In this document: in pieces, positions 34,701 through 46,700 of the stretch
Layout of the letters: every line of letters begins with the position of its first letter
Position numbering within the stretch: position 1 is the first letter of the stretch
From: Smittia aterrima
Lineage: Eukaryota; Arthropoda; Insecta; Diptera; Chironomidae
Assembly (NCBI GenBank): GCA_033063855.1
Contig: CP093829.1
Location: forward strand, 25,079,537-25,143,536
Reading direction: 5' to 3'
DNA: 64,000 bases
The notes under the pieces: generated by a model
What the model saw: the letters and a program-made list of their open reading frames with translations, nothing else
What the model was told of the DNA's origin: nothing
The model's database searches: none
Translations under genes and position numbers: made by a program

Positions 34701-37700
34701 TCTTCGGGAATATCAGATTCAACGACACTAATAGTAGTCTCAGGTTCTTTGTTATCTTCTTGAACTGTGATGATTTCGGTGATTTCTTGTTTCTTGCCAA
34801 TCTTCTTCTTAATCGTTCTCTTCTTAATAGTTTTCTCTGGAGTTTGCTCTTCGGTGACAACTTCAGTAATATTAACTTCAGAAGGTTCCTCTTCGACAGT
34901 TGGAGTTGACTTCTTCTTCTTTGGCTTTTGAGGAATTATTTCTTCCAACTCTTCTTCGGGAATATCAGATTCAACGACACTAATAGTTGTCTCAGGTTCT
35001 TTGTTATCTTCTTGAACTGTAATAATTTCTGTGATTTCTTGCTTTTTGCCAATCTTCTTCTTAATTGTTCGTTTCTTAATAGTTTTCTCTGGAGTTTGCT
35101 CTTCGGTGACAACTTCAGTAATATTAACTTCAGAAGGTTCTTCTTCGACAGTTGGAGTTGACTTCTTCTTCTTTGGCTTTTGAGGAATTATTTCTTCCAA
35201 CTCTTCTTCGGGAATATCAGATTCAACGACACTAATAGTTGTCTCAGGTTCTTTGTTGTCTTCTTGAACTGTAATAATTTCTGTGATTTCTTGCTTTTTG
35301 CCAATCTTCTTCTTAATCGTTCTCTTCTTAATAGTTTTCTCTGGAGTTTGCTCTTCGGTGACAACTTCAGTAATATTAACTTCAGAAGGTTCCTCTTCGT
35401 CAGTTGGAGTTGACTTCTTCTTCTTTGGCTTTTGAGGAATTATTTCTTCCAACTCTTCTTCGGGAATATCAGATTCAACGACACTAATAGTTGTCTCAGG
35501 TTCTTTGTTGTCTTCTTGAACTGTAATGATTTCTGTGATTTCTTGCTTTTTGCCAATCTTCTTCTTAATCGTTCTCTTCTTAATAGTTTTCTCTGGAGTT
35601 TGCTCTTCGGTGACAACTTCTGTAATATTAACTTCAGAAGGTTCCTCTTCGACAGTTGGAGTTGACTTCTTCTTCTTTGGCTTTTGAGGAATTATTTCTT
35701 CCAACTCTTCTTCGGGAATATCAGATTCAACGACACTAATAGTTGTCTCAGGTTCTTTGTTATCTTCTTGAACTGTAATAATTTCTGTGATTTCTTGCTT
35801 TTTGCCAATCTTCTTCTTAATCGTTCTCTTCTTAATAGTTTTCTCTGGAGTTTGCTCTTCGGTGACAACTTCAGTAATATTAACTTCGGAAGGTTCCTCT
35901 TCGACAGCTGGAGTTGACTTCTTCTTCTTTGGCTTTTGAGGAATTATTTCTTCCAACTCTTCTTCGGGAATATCAGATTCAACGACACTAATAGTTGTCT
36001 CAGGTTCTTTGTTATCTTCTTGAACTGTAATAATTTCTGTTATTTCTTGCTTTTTGCCAATCTTCTTCTTAATCGTTCTCTTCTTAATAGTTTTCTCTGG
36101 AGTTTGCTCTTCGGTGACAATTTCAGTAATATTAACTTCAGAAGGTTCCTCTTCAACAGTTGGAGTTGACTTCTTCTTCTTTGGCTTTTGAGGAATTATT
36201 TCTTCCAACTCTTCTTCGGGAATATCAGATTCAACGACACTAATAGTTGTCTCAGGTTCTTTGTTATCTTCTTGAACTGTAATAATTTCTGTGATTTCTT
36301 GCTTTTTGCCAATCTTCTTCTTAATCGTTCTCTTCTTAATAGTTTTTTCTGGAGTTTGCTCTTCGGTGACAACTTCAGTAATATTAACTTCAGAAGGTTC
36401 TTCTTCGACAGTTGGAGTTGACTTCTTCTTCTTTGGCTTTTGAGGAATTATTTCTTCAAGCTCTTCTTGTGGAATATCAGATTCGATCACACTAACAGTA
36501 GTTTGTGGTTCTTTGTTATCTTCATGAATTGTGACTATTTCTGTAATTTCTTGTTTCTTTCCTGAACGTTTTTTAATTGTACGTTTAATGATTTTCTTTT
36601 CAGGTGTGGTTTCGGTAGTAATGTTTTCTGTAATGTCATCTGAATTGGAAAAAAAATTTATGTAAAAAGTGATAAAAGTTTTGAAAATATGAAGTTTTGA
36701 TATAATTTTGTTTCTTTTGTAAAAATCTTACCTTCAGTGTCTTTAGTGTTTATTGTTTGTGGTAAGTGTGAACTGTCAATGTCATCGTCAGTTTCAAAAG
36801 TACGAATTTCAACAATTGGTTCTTTGTTATCTTCATGAACTGTGATAATTTCAGTGATTTCTTGTTTCTTTCCTGAACGCTTTTTGATTGTTCTCTTCTT
36901 AATTGTTTTCTCTGGAGTCTGTTCTTCAGTTAAGACTTCAGTAATCTTGACATCTGAAGGTTCATCTTCAATTGCAGTAGTCGTCTTCTTTTTCTTTGGC
37001 TTCTCAGAGATAATTTCTTCAAGCTCTTCTTGTGGAATATCAGATTCGATCACACTAACAGTTGTTTGTGGTTCCTTGTTATCTTCATGAACTGTGATAA
37101 TTTCAGTGATTTCTTGTTTCTTTCCTGAACGCTTTTTGATTGTTCTCTTCTTAATTGTTTTCTCTGGAGTCTGTTCTTCAGTTAAGACTTCAGTAATCTT
37201 GACATCTGAAGGTTCATCTTCAATTGCAGTAGTCGTCTTCTTTTTCTTTGGCTTCTCAGAGATAATTTCTTCAAGCTCTTCTTGTGGAATATCAGATTCG
37301 ATCACACTAACAGTTGTTTGTGGTTCCTTGTTATCTTCATGAACTGTGATAATTTCAGTGATTTCTTGTTTCTTTCTCTGATTGTTCTCTTCTTAATTGT
37401 TTGTTCTTCAGTTAAGACTTCAGTAATCTTGACATCTGAAGGTTCATCTTCAATTGCAGTAGTCGTCTTCTTTTTCTTTGGCTTCTCAGAGATAATTTCT
37501 TCAAGCTCTTCTTGTGGAATATCAGATTCGATCACACTAACAGTTGTTTGTGGTTCCTTGTTATCTTCATGAACTGTGATAATTTCAGTGATTTCTTGTT
37601 TCTTTCCTGAACGCTTTTTGATTGTTCTCTTCTTAATTGTTTTCTCTGGAGTTTGTTCTTCAGTTAAGACTTCAGTAATCTTGACATCTGAAGGTTCATC

Positions 37701-40700
37701 TTCAATTGCAGTAGTCGTCTTCTTTTTCTTTGGCTTCTCAGAGATAATTTCTTCAAGCTCTTCTTGTGGAATATCAGATTCGATCACACTAACAGTTGTT
37801 TGTGGTTCCTTGTTATCTTCATGAACTGTGATAATTTCAGTGATTTCTTGTTTCTTTCCTGAACGCTTTTTGATTGTTCTCTTCTTAATTGTTTTCTCTG
37901 GAGTCTGTTCTTCAGTTAAGACTTCAGTAATCTTGACATCTGAAGGTTCATCTTCAATTGCAGTAGTCGTCTTCTTTTTCTTTGGCTTCTCAGAGATAAT
38001 TTCTTCAAGCTCTTCTTGTGGAATATCAGATTCGATCACACTAACAGTTGTTTGTGGTTCCTTGTTATCTTCATGAACTGTGATAATTTCAGTGATTTCT
38101 TGTTTCTTTCCTGAACGCTTTTTGATTGTTCTCTTCTTAATTGTTTTCTCTGGAGTTTGTTCTTCAGTTAAGACTTCAGTAATCTTGACATCTGAAGGTT
38201 CATCTTCAATTGCAGTAGTCGTCTTCTTTTTCTTTGGCTTCTCAGAGATAATTTCTTCAAGCTCTTCTTGTGGAATATCAGATTCGATCACACTAACAGT
38301 TGTTTGTGGTTCCTTGTTATCTTCATGAACTGTGATAATTTCAGTGATTTCTTGTTTCTTTCCTGAACGCTTTTTGATTGTTCTCTTCTTAATTGTTTTC
38401 TCTGGAGTTTGTTCTTCAGTTAAGACTTCAGTAATCTTGACATCTGAAGGTTCATCTTCAATTGCAGTAGTCGTCTTCTTTTTCTTTGGCTTCTCAGAGA
38501 TAATTTCTTCAAGCTCTTCTTGAGGAATATCAGATTCGATCACACTAACAGTTGTTTGTGGTTCCTTGTTATCTTCATGAACTGTGATAATTTCAGTGAT
38601 TTCTTGTTTCTTTCCTGAACGCTTTTTGATTGTTCTCTTCTTAATTGTTTTCTCTGGAGTTTGTTCTTCAGTTAAGACTTCAGTAATCTTGACATCTGAA
38701 GGTTCATCTTCAATTGCAGTAGTCGTCTTCTTTTTCTTTGGCTTCTCAGAGATAATTTCTTCAAGCTCTTCTTGTGGAATATCAGATTCGATCACACTAA
38801 CAGTTGTTTGTGGTTCCTTGTTATCTTCATGAACTGTGATAATTTCAGTGATTTCTTGTTTCTTTCCTGAACGCTTTTTGATTGTTCTCTTCTTAATTGT
38901 TTTCTCTGGAGTTTGTTCTTCAGTTAAGACTTCAGTAATCTTGACATCTGAAGGTTCATCTTCAATTGCAGTAGTCGTCTTCTTTTTCTTTGGCTTCTCA
39001 GAGATAATTTCTTCAAGCTCTTCTTGTGGAATATCAGATTCGATCACACTAACAGTTGTTTGTGGTTCCTTGTTATCTTCATGAACTGTGATAATTTCAG
39101 TGATTTCTTGTTTCTTTCCTGAACGCTTTTTGATTGTTCTCTTCTTAATTGTTTTCTCTGGAGTTTGTTCTTCAGTTAAGACTTCAGTAATCTTGACATC
39201 TGAAGGTTCATCTTCAATTGCAGTAGTCGTCTTCTTTTTCTTTGGCTTCTCAGAGATAATTTCTTCAAGCTCTTCTTGAGGAATATCAGATTCGATCACA
39301 CTAACAGTTGTTTGTGGTTCCTTGTTATCTTCATGAACTGTGATAATTTCAGTGATTTCTTGTTTCTTTCCTGAACGCTTTTTGATTGTTCTCTTCTTAA
39401 TTGTTTTCTCTGGAGTTTGTTCTTCAGTTAAGACTTCAGTAATCTTGACATCTGAAGGTTCATCTTCAATTGCAGTAGTCGTCTTCTTTTTCTTTGGCTT
39501 CTCAGAGATAATTTCTTCAAGCTCTTCTTGAGGAATATCAGATTCGATCACACTAACAGTTGTTTGTGGTTCCTTGTTATCTTCATGAACTGTGATAATT
39601 TCAGTGATTTCTTGTTTCTTTCCTGAACGCTTTTTGATTGTTCTCTTCTTAATTGTTTTCTCTGGAGTTTGTTCTTCAGTTAAGACTTCAGTAATCTTGA
39701 CATCTGAAGGTTCATCTTCAATTGCAGTAGTCGTCTTCTTTTTCTTTGGCTTTTCAGAGATAATTTCTTCAAGCTCTTCTTGAGGAATATCAGATTCGAT
39801 CACACTAACAGTTGTTTGTGGTTCCTTGTTATCTTCATGAACTGTGATAATTTCAGTGATTTCTTGTTTCTTTCCTGAACGCTTTTTGATTGTTCTCTTC
39901 TTAATTGTTTTCTCTGGAGTCTGTTCTTCAGTTAAGACTTCAGTAATCTTGACATCTGAAGGTTCATCTTCAATTGCAGTAGTCGTCTTCTTTTTCTTTG
40001 GCTTCTCAGAGATAATTTCTTCAAGCTCTTCTTGAGGAATATCAGATTCGATCACACTAACAGTTGTTTGTGGTTCCTTGTTATCTTCATGAACTGTGAT
40101 AATTTCAGTGATTTCTTGTTTCTTTCCTGAACGCTTTTTGATTGTTCTCTTCTTAATTGTTTTCTCTGGAGTTTGTTCTTCAGTTAAGACTTCAGTAATC
40201 TTGACATCTGAAGGTTCATCTTCAATTGCAGTAGTCGTCTTCTTTTTCTTTGGCTTTTCAGAGATAATTTCTTCAAGCTCTTCTTGAGGAATATCAGATT
40301 CGATCACACTAACAGTTGTTTGTGGTTCCTTGTTATCTTCATGAACTGTGATAATTTCAGTGATTTCTTGTTTCTTTCCTGAACGCTTTTTGATTGTTCT
40401 CTTCTTAATTGTTTTCTCTGGAGTCTGTTCTTCAGTTAAGACTTCAGTAATCTTGACATCTGAAGGTTCATCTTCAATTGCAGTAGTCGTCTTCTTTTTC
40501 TTTGGCTTCTCAGAGATAATTTCTTCAAGCTCTTCTTGAGGAATATCAGATTCGATCACACTAACAGTTGTTTGTGGTTCCTTGTTATCTTCATGAACTG
40601 TGATAATTTCAGTGATTTCTTGTTTCTTTCCTGAACGCTTTTTGATTGTTCTCTTCTTAATTGTTTTCTCTGGAGTTTGTTCTTCAGTTAAGACTTCAGT

Positions 40701-43700
40701 AATCTTGACATCTGAAGGTTCATCTTCAATTGCAGTAGTCGTCTTCTTTTTCTTTGGCTTTTCAGAGATAATTTCTTCAAGCTCTTCTTGAGGAATATCA
40801 GATTCGATCACACTAACAGTTGTTTGTGGTTCCTTGTTATCTTCATGAACTGTGATAATTTCAGTGATTTCTTGTTTCTTTCCTGAACGCTTTTTGATTG
40901 TTCTCTTCTTAATTGTTTTCTCTGGAGTCTGTTCTTCAGTTAAGACTTCAGTAATCTTGACATCTGAAGGTTCATCTTCAATTGCAGTAGTCGTCTTCTT
41001 TTTCTTTGGCTTCTCAGAGATAATTTCTTCAAGCTCTTCTTGAGGAATATCAGATTCGATCACACTAACAGTTGTTTGTGGTTCCTTGTTATCTTCATGA
41101 ACTGTGATAATTTCAGTGATTTCTTGTTTCTTTCCTGAACGCTTTTTGATTGTTCTCTTCTTAATTGTTTTCTCTGGAGTTTGTTCTTCAGTTAAGACTT
41201 CAGTAATCTTGACATCTGAAGGTTCATCTTCAATTGCAGTAGTCGTCTTCTTTTTCTTTGGCTTCTCAGAGATAATTTCTTCAAGCTCTTCTTGTGGAAT
41301 ATCAGATTCGATCACACTAACAGTTGTTTGTGGTTCCTTGTTATCTTCATGAACTGTGATAATTTCAGTGATTTCTTGTTTCTTTCCTGAACGCTTTTTG
41401 ATTGTTCTCTTCTTAATTGTTTTCTCTGGAGTTTGTTCTTCAGTTAAGACTTCAGTAATCTTGACATCTGAAGGTTCATCTTCAATTGCAGTAGTCGTCT
41501 TCTTTTTCTTTGGCTTCTCAGAGATAATTTCTTCAAGCTCTTCTTGAGGAATATCAGATTCGATCACACTAACAGTTGTTTGTGGTTCCTTGTTATCTTC
41601 ATGAACTGTGATAATTTCAGTGATTTCTTGTTTTTTTCCTGAACGCTTTTTGATTGTTCTCTTCTTAATTGTTTTCTCTGGAGTTTGTTCTTCAGTTAAG
41701 ACTTCAGTAATCTTGACATCTGAAGGTTCATCTTCAATTGCAGTAGTCGTCTTCTTTTTCTTTGGCTTCTCAGAGATAATTTCTTCAAGCTCTTCTTGAG
41801 GAATATCAGATTCGATCACACTAACAGTTGTTTGTGGTTCCTTGTTATCTTCATGAACTGTGATAATTTCAGTGATTTCTTGTTTCTTTCCTGAACGCTT
41901 TTTGATTGTTCTCTTCTTAATTGTTTTCTCTGGAGTTTGTTCTTCAGTTAAGACTTCAGTAATCTTGACATCTGAAGGTTCATCTTCAATTGCAGTAGTC
42001 GTCTTCTTTTTCTTTGGCTTCTCAGAGATAATTTCTTCAAGCTCTTCTTGAGGAATATCAGATTCGATCACACTAACAGTTGTTTGTGGTTCCTTGTTAT
42101 CTTCATGAACTGTGATAATTTCAGTGATTTCTTGTTTCTTTCCTGAACGCTTTTTGATTGTTCTCTTCTTAATTGTTTTCTCTGGAGTTTGTTCTTCAGT
42201 TAAGACTTCAGTAATCTTGACATCTGAAGGTTCATCTTCAATTGCAGTAGTCGTCTTCTTTTTCTTTGGCTTCTCAGAGATAATTTCTTCAAGTTCTTCT
42301 TGAGGAATATCAGATTCGATCACACTAACAGTTGTTTGTGGTTCCTTGTTATCTTCATGAACTGTGATAATTTCAGTGATTTCTTGTTTCTTTCCTGAAC
42401 GCTTTTTGATTGTTCTCTTCTTAATTGTTTTCTCTGGAGTTTGTTCTTCAGTTAAGACTTCAGTAATCTTGACGTCAGAAGGTTCATCTTCAATTGCAGT
42501 AGTCGTCTTCTTTTTCTTTGGCTTCTCAGAGATAATTTCTTCAAGCTCTTCTTGTAGAATATCAGATTCGATCACACTAACAGTTGTTTGTGGTTCCTTG
42601 TTATCTTCATGAACTGTGATAATTTCAGTGATTTCTTGTCTTCCTCCAATTCGTTTTTTGATGACTTTCTTTCTAACTATCTTTGTGTCTGAAACTTTTT
42701 CCGATTCTTGTGTAACTGTGATGTCTGTTTCTTTGTGAGGATGTTCTGTTGTATCAGGTTTAAGGATTTGTTCTGTTTTTTTTTTTGAAAGTATAAATTG
42801 ATTATTTTGTGGAATTGTTTATTCTTAGAGTAATATTAGTTTTAAAAAATGTTAACTTTAAAACACTTATAATACTAATGTTTTGAAAAAAGCAAGTTGA
42901 TATTTTTTCGGACTTTGTAGATATCATTTCATAAATAAGCTGCTGTTTTTTTCTGTTATTGTTCAATGCTTGAAATAAAATGAGCCTACCTTCAGGAATG
43001 TCAATAACAGAAACTGTAACTGTAGTTTCTGGTTCTCTGTTATCCTCTTTCACAACGATGATTTGAGTAAGTTCTTGTTTTTTTCCTATATTCTTTCGAA
43101 TTTTTCTTGTTTTTGTGATTTTACCAGGCTCTATTTCCTCAACGACTTCCTCAGTAGCTTTAAACTTTATATCCAAATCAGCATCAGGTTTTTCATTTTC
43201 GTCCTTAGGAATTTCTACCTTTTCCCAAGGCTTAAGTTTAATAGATTCAGGCTCTTCTTCCGGTTTGTTTGGTTTTGGAATCCTAAATTTAATTTCAGGT
43301 TCTTCAGGTTGTTCTTTAGGTTTCGGTTTGCCTAATTTAATATTCAACTCTGGCTCTTCTGGTTCCGGCTTGGTCTTAGGCTTACGTTTGTAAACACCTT
43401 TCTCCTCTGGTTTTTCTTCAACAGGTTGATCTACAGGCGTTGGTTCATAAATCTCTTTTTCGATAGGTTCTGCTTCAGATGGTTCGAATGGTTCAAGTGG
43501 TTCCAAAGTCTGTTTAGTTTTCTTTTTCTTTTGTTTCTCAACAGAAATAGCTTCTGGTTCAATTGTTTTCTTCGTCTTATCTCCAGTTTCTTGTTCCGGT
43601 TCTTTCTTTTCGGGAACCTTCTTCAACTTGACAATTTCAGGAAGTGGTTCTTTTTCGGGCAATTTGCCTTTTCCGAGCTTCAATTTTTTGTGTTCCTCTT

Positions 43701-46700
43701 CCTCAGGTTCAACAGCTTCCTTAACTTTCCGAGAATATTTAGGTTTAACAGTTTCTTCCTCGGATAAAATTTTCTCAGCTCTTTCTAAGTCAGTTTTTTC
43801 GTACAGTTCAAGTTGTGTTTTCTCAACCTCAAGATTCAACAATCTTTCAAGTTCCAAGTCCTCCGGAGATAAGTGTTTTGCTTTTCTAACTCTTCTAACA
43901 ACTCTCTTTTCCATGTCTTTCTTTGGTATTTCAACCTCAACAACAGATACTGTTGTCTTATCTTTTTTATTAGGCTCTTGAACAGTAACAATTTCAGTAA
44001 CCTCCTCTTTGTTTCCAGTTTGCTTTCTAATCGTTCGCTTCTTGATAACCTTATCAGCCAGTTTCTCTTCAGTAACAACTTCAGATATTTGCTCCTGAGG
44101 AATTTCTTGAGGCAGGTCTGACTCAACAACGGTGATTGTCGTCTCGGGTTCTTTGTTGTCTTCATGAACGGTTACGATTTCCGTAACTTCTTGTTTTTTG
44201 CCGACCTTCTTCTTAATTGTTCGTTTCTTGATAACCTTATCGGCCAGTTTCTCTTCAGTAACAACTTCAGATATTTGCTCCTGAGGAATTTCTTGAGGCA
44301 GGTCTGACTCAACAACGGTGATTGTTGTCTCGGGTTCTTTGTTGTCTTCATGAACGGTTACGATTTCAGTAACTTCTTGTTTTTTGCCGACCTTCTTCTT
44401 AATTGTTCGCTTTTTGATAACCTTATCGGCCAGTTTCTCTTCAGTAACAACTTCAGATATTTGCTCCTGAGGAATTTCTTGAGGCAGGTCTGACTCAACA
44501 ACGGTGATTGTTGTCTCGGGTTCCTTGTTGTCTTCATGAACAGTTACGATTTCAGTAACTTCTTGTTTTTTGCCGACCTTCTTCTTAATTGTTCGTTTCT
44601 TGATAACCTTATCGGCCAGTTTCTCTTCAGTAACAACTTCAGATATTTGCTCCTGAGGAATTTCTTGAGGCAGGTCTGACTCAACAACGGTGATTGTTGT
44701 CTCGGGTTCTTTGTTGTCTTCATGAACGGTTACGATTTCAGTAACTTCTTGTTTTTTGCCGACCTTCTTCTTAATTGTTCGTTTCTTGATAACCTTATCG
44801 GCCAGTTTCTCTTCAGTAACAACTTCAGATATTTGCTCCTGAGGAATTTCTTGAGGCAGGTCTGACTCAACAACGGTGATTGTTGTCTCGGGTTCTTTGT
44901 TGTCTTCATGAACGGTTACGATTTCAGTAACTTCTTGTTTTTTGCCGACCTTCTTCTTAATTGTTCGTTTCTTGATAACCTTATCGGCCAGTTTCTCTTC
45001 AGTAACAACTTCAGATATTTGCTCCTGAGGAATTTCTTGAGGCAGGTCTGACTCAACAACGGTGATTGTTGTCTCGGGTTCTTTGTTGTCTTCATGAACG
45101 GTTACGATTTCAGTAACTTCTTGTTTTTTGCCGACCTTCTTCTTAATTGTTCGCTTTTTGATAACCTTATCGGCCAGTTTCTCTTCAGTAACAACTTCAG
45201 ATATTTGCTCCTGAGGAATTTCTTGAGGCAGGTCTGACTCAACAACGGTGATTGTTGTCTCGGGTTCCTTGTTGTCTTCATGAACAGTTACGATTTCAGT
45301 AACTTCTTGTTTTTTGCCGACCTTCTTCTTAATTGTTCGCTTTTTGATAACCTTATCGGCCAGTTTCTCTTCAGTAACAACTTCAGATATTTGCTCCTGA
45401 GGAATTTCTTGAGGCAGGTCTGACTCAACAACGGTGATTGTTGTCTCGGGTTCCTTGTTGTCTTCATGAACAGTAACGATTTCAGTAACTTCTTGCTTTT
45501 TGCCGACCTTCTTCTTAATTGTTCGCTTTTTGATAACCTTATCGGCCAGTTTCTCTTCAGTAACAACTTCAGATATTTGCTCCTGAGGAATTTCTTGAGG
45601 CAGGTCTGACTCAACAACGGTGATTGTTGTCTCGGGTTCTTTGTTGTCTTCATGAACAGTTATGATTTCAGTAACTTCTTGTTTTTTGCCGACCTTCTTC
45701 TTAATTGTTCGCTTTTTGATAACCTTATCGGCCAGTTTCTCTTCAGTAACAACTTCAGATATTTGCTCCTGAGGAATTTCTTGAGGCAGGTCTGACTCAA
45801 CAACGGTGATTGTTGTCTCGGGTTCTTTGTTGTCTTCATGAACGGTTACGATTTCAGTAACTTCTTGTTTTTTGCCGACCTTCTTCTTAATTGTTCGTTT
45901 CTTGATAACCTTATCGGCCAGTTTCTCTTCAGTAACAACTTCAGATATTTGCTCCTGAGGAATTTCTTGAGGCAGGTCTGACTCAACAACGGTGATTGTT
46001 GTCTCGGGTTCTTTGTTGTCTTCATGAACGGTTACGATTTCAGTAACTTCTTGTTTTTTGCCGACCTTCTTCTTAATTGTTCGCTTTTTGATAACCTTAT
46101 CGGCCAGTTTCTCTTCAGTAACAACTTCAGATATTTGCTCCTGAGGAATTTCTTGAGGCAGGTCTGACTCAACAACGGTGATTGTTGTCTCGGGTTCCTT
46201 GTTGTCTTCATGAACAGTTACGATTTCAGTAACTTCTTGTTTTTTGCCGACCTTCTTCTTAATTGTTCGCTTTTTGATAACCTTATCGGCCAGTTTCTCT
46301 TCAGTAACAACTTCAGATATTTGCTCCTGAGGAATTTCTTGAGGCAGGTCTGACTCAACAACGGTGATTGTTGTCTCGGGTTCTTTGTTGTCTTCATGAA
46401 CAGTTACGATTTCAGTAACTTCTTGTTTTTTGCCGACCTTCTTCTTAATTGTTCGCTTTTTGATAACCTTATCGGCCAGTTTCTCTTCAGTAACAACTTC
46501 AGATATTTGCTCCTGAGGAATTTCTTGAGGCAGGTCTGACTCAACAACGGTGATTGTTGTCTCGGGTTCCTTGTTGTCTTCATGAACAGTTATGATTTCA
46601 GTAACTTCTTGTTTTTTGCCGACCTTCTTCTTAATTGTTCGCTTTTTGATAACCTTATCGGCCAGTTTCTCTTCAGTAACAACTTCAGATATTTGCTCCT

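Noticed and set aside
32912..36421. Fourteen plus-strand open frames of 77 codons, repeated every 252 nt
   Set aside because: They are the antisense of the sls exon D units. The absence of stops follows from the codon content of the coding strand. They have no splice or start context.
36842..42612. About 22 plus-strand open frames of 63-96 codons
   Set aside because: Antisense shadows of the exon C units, most beginning at a GTG.
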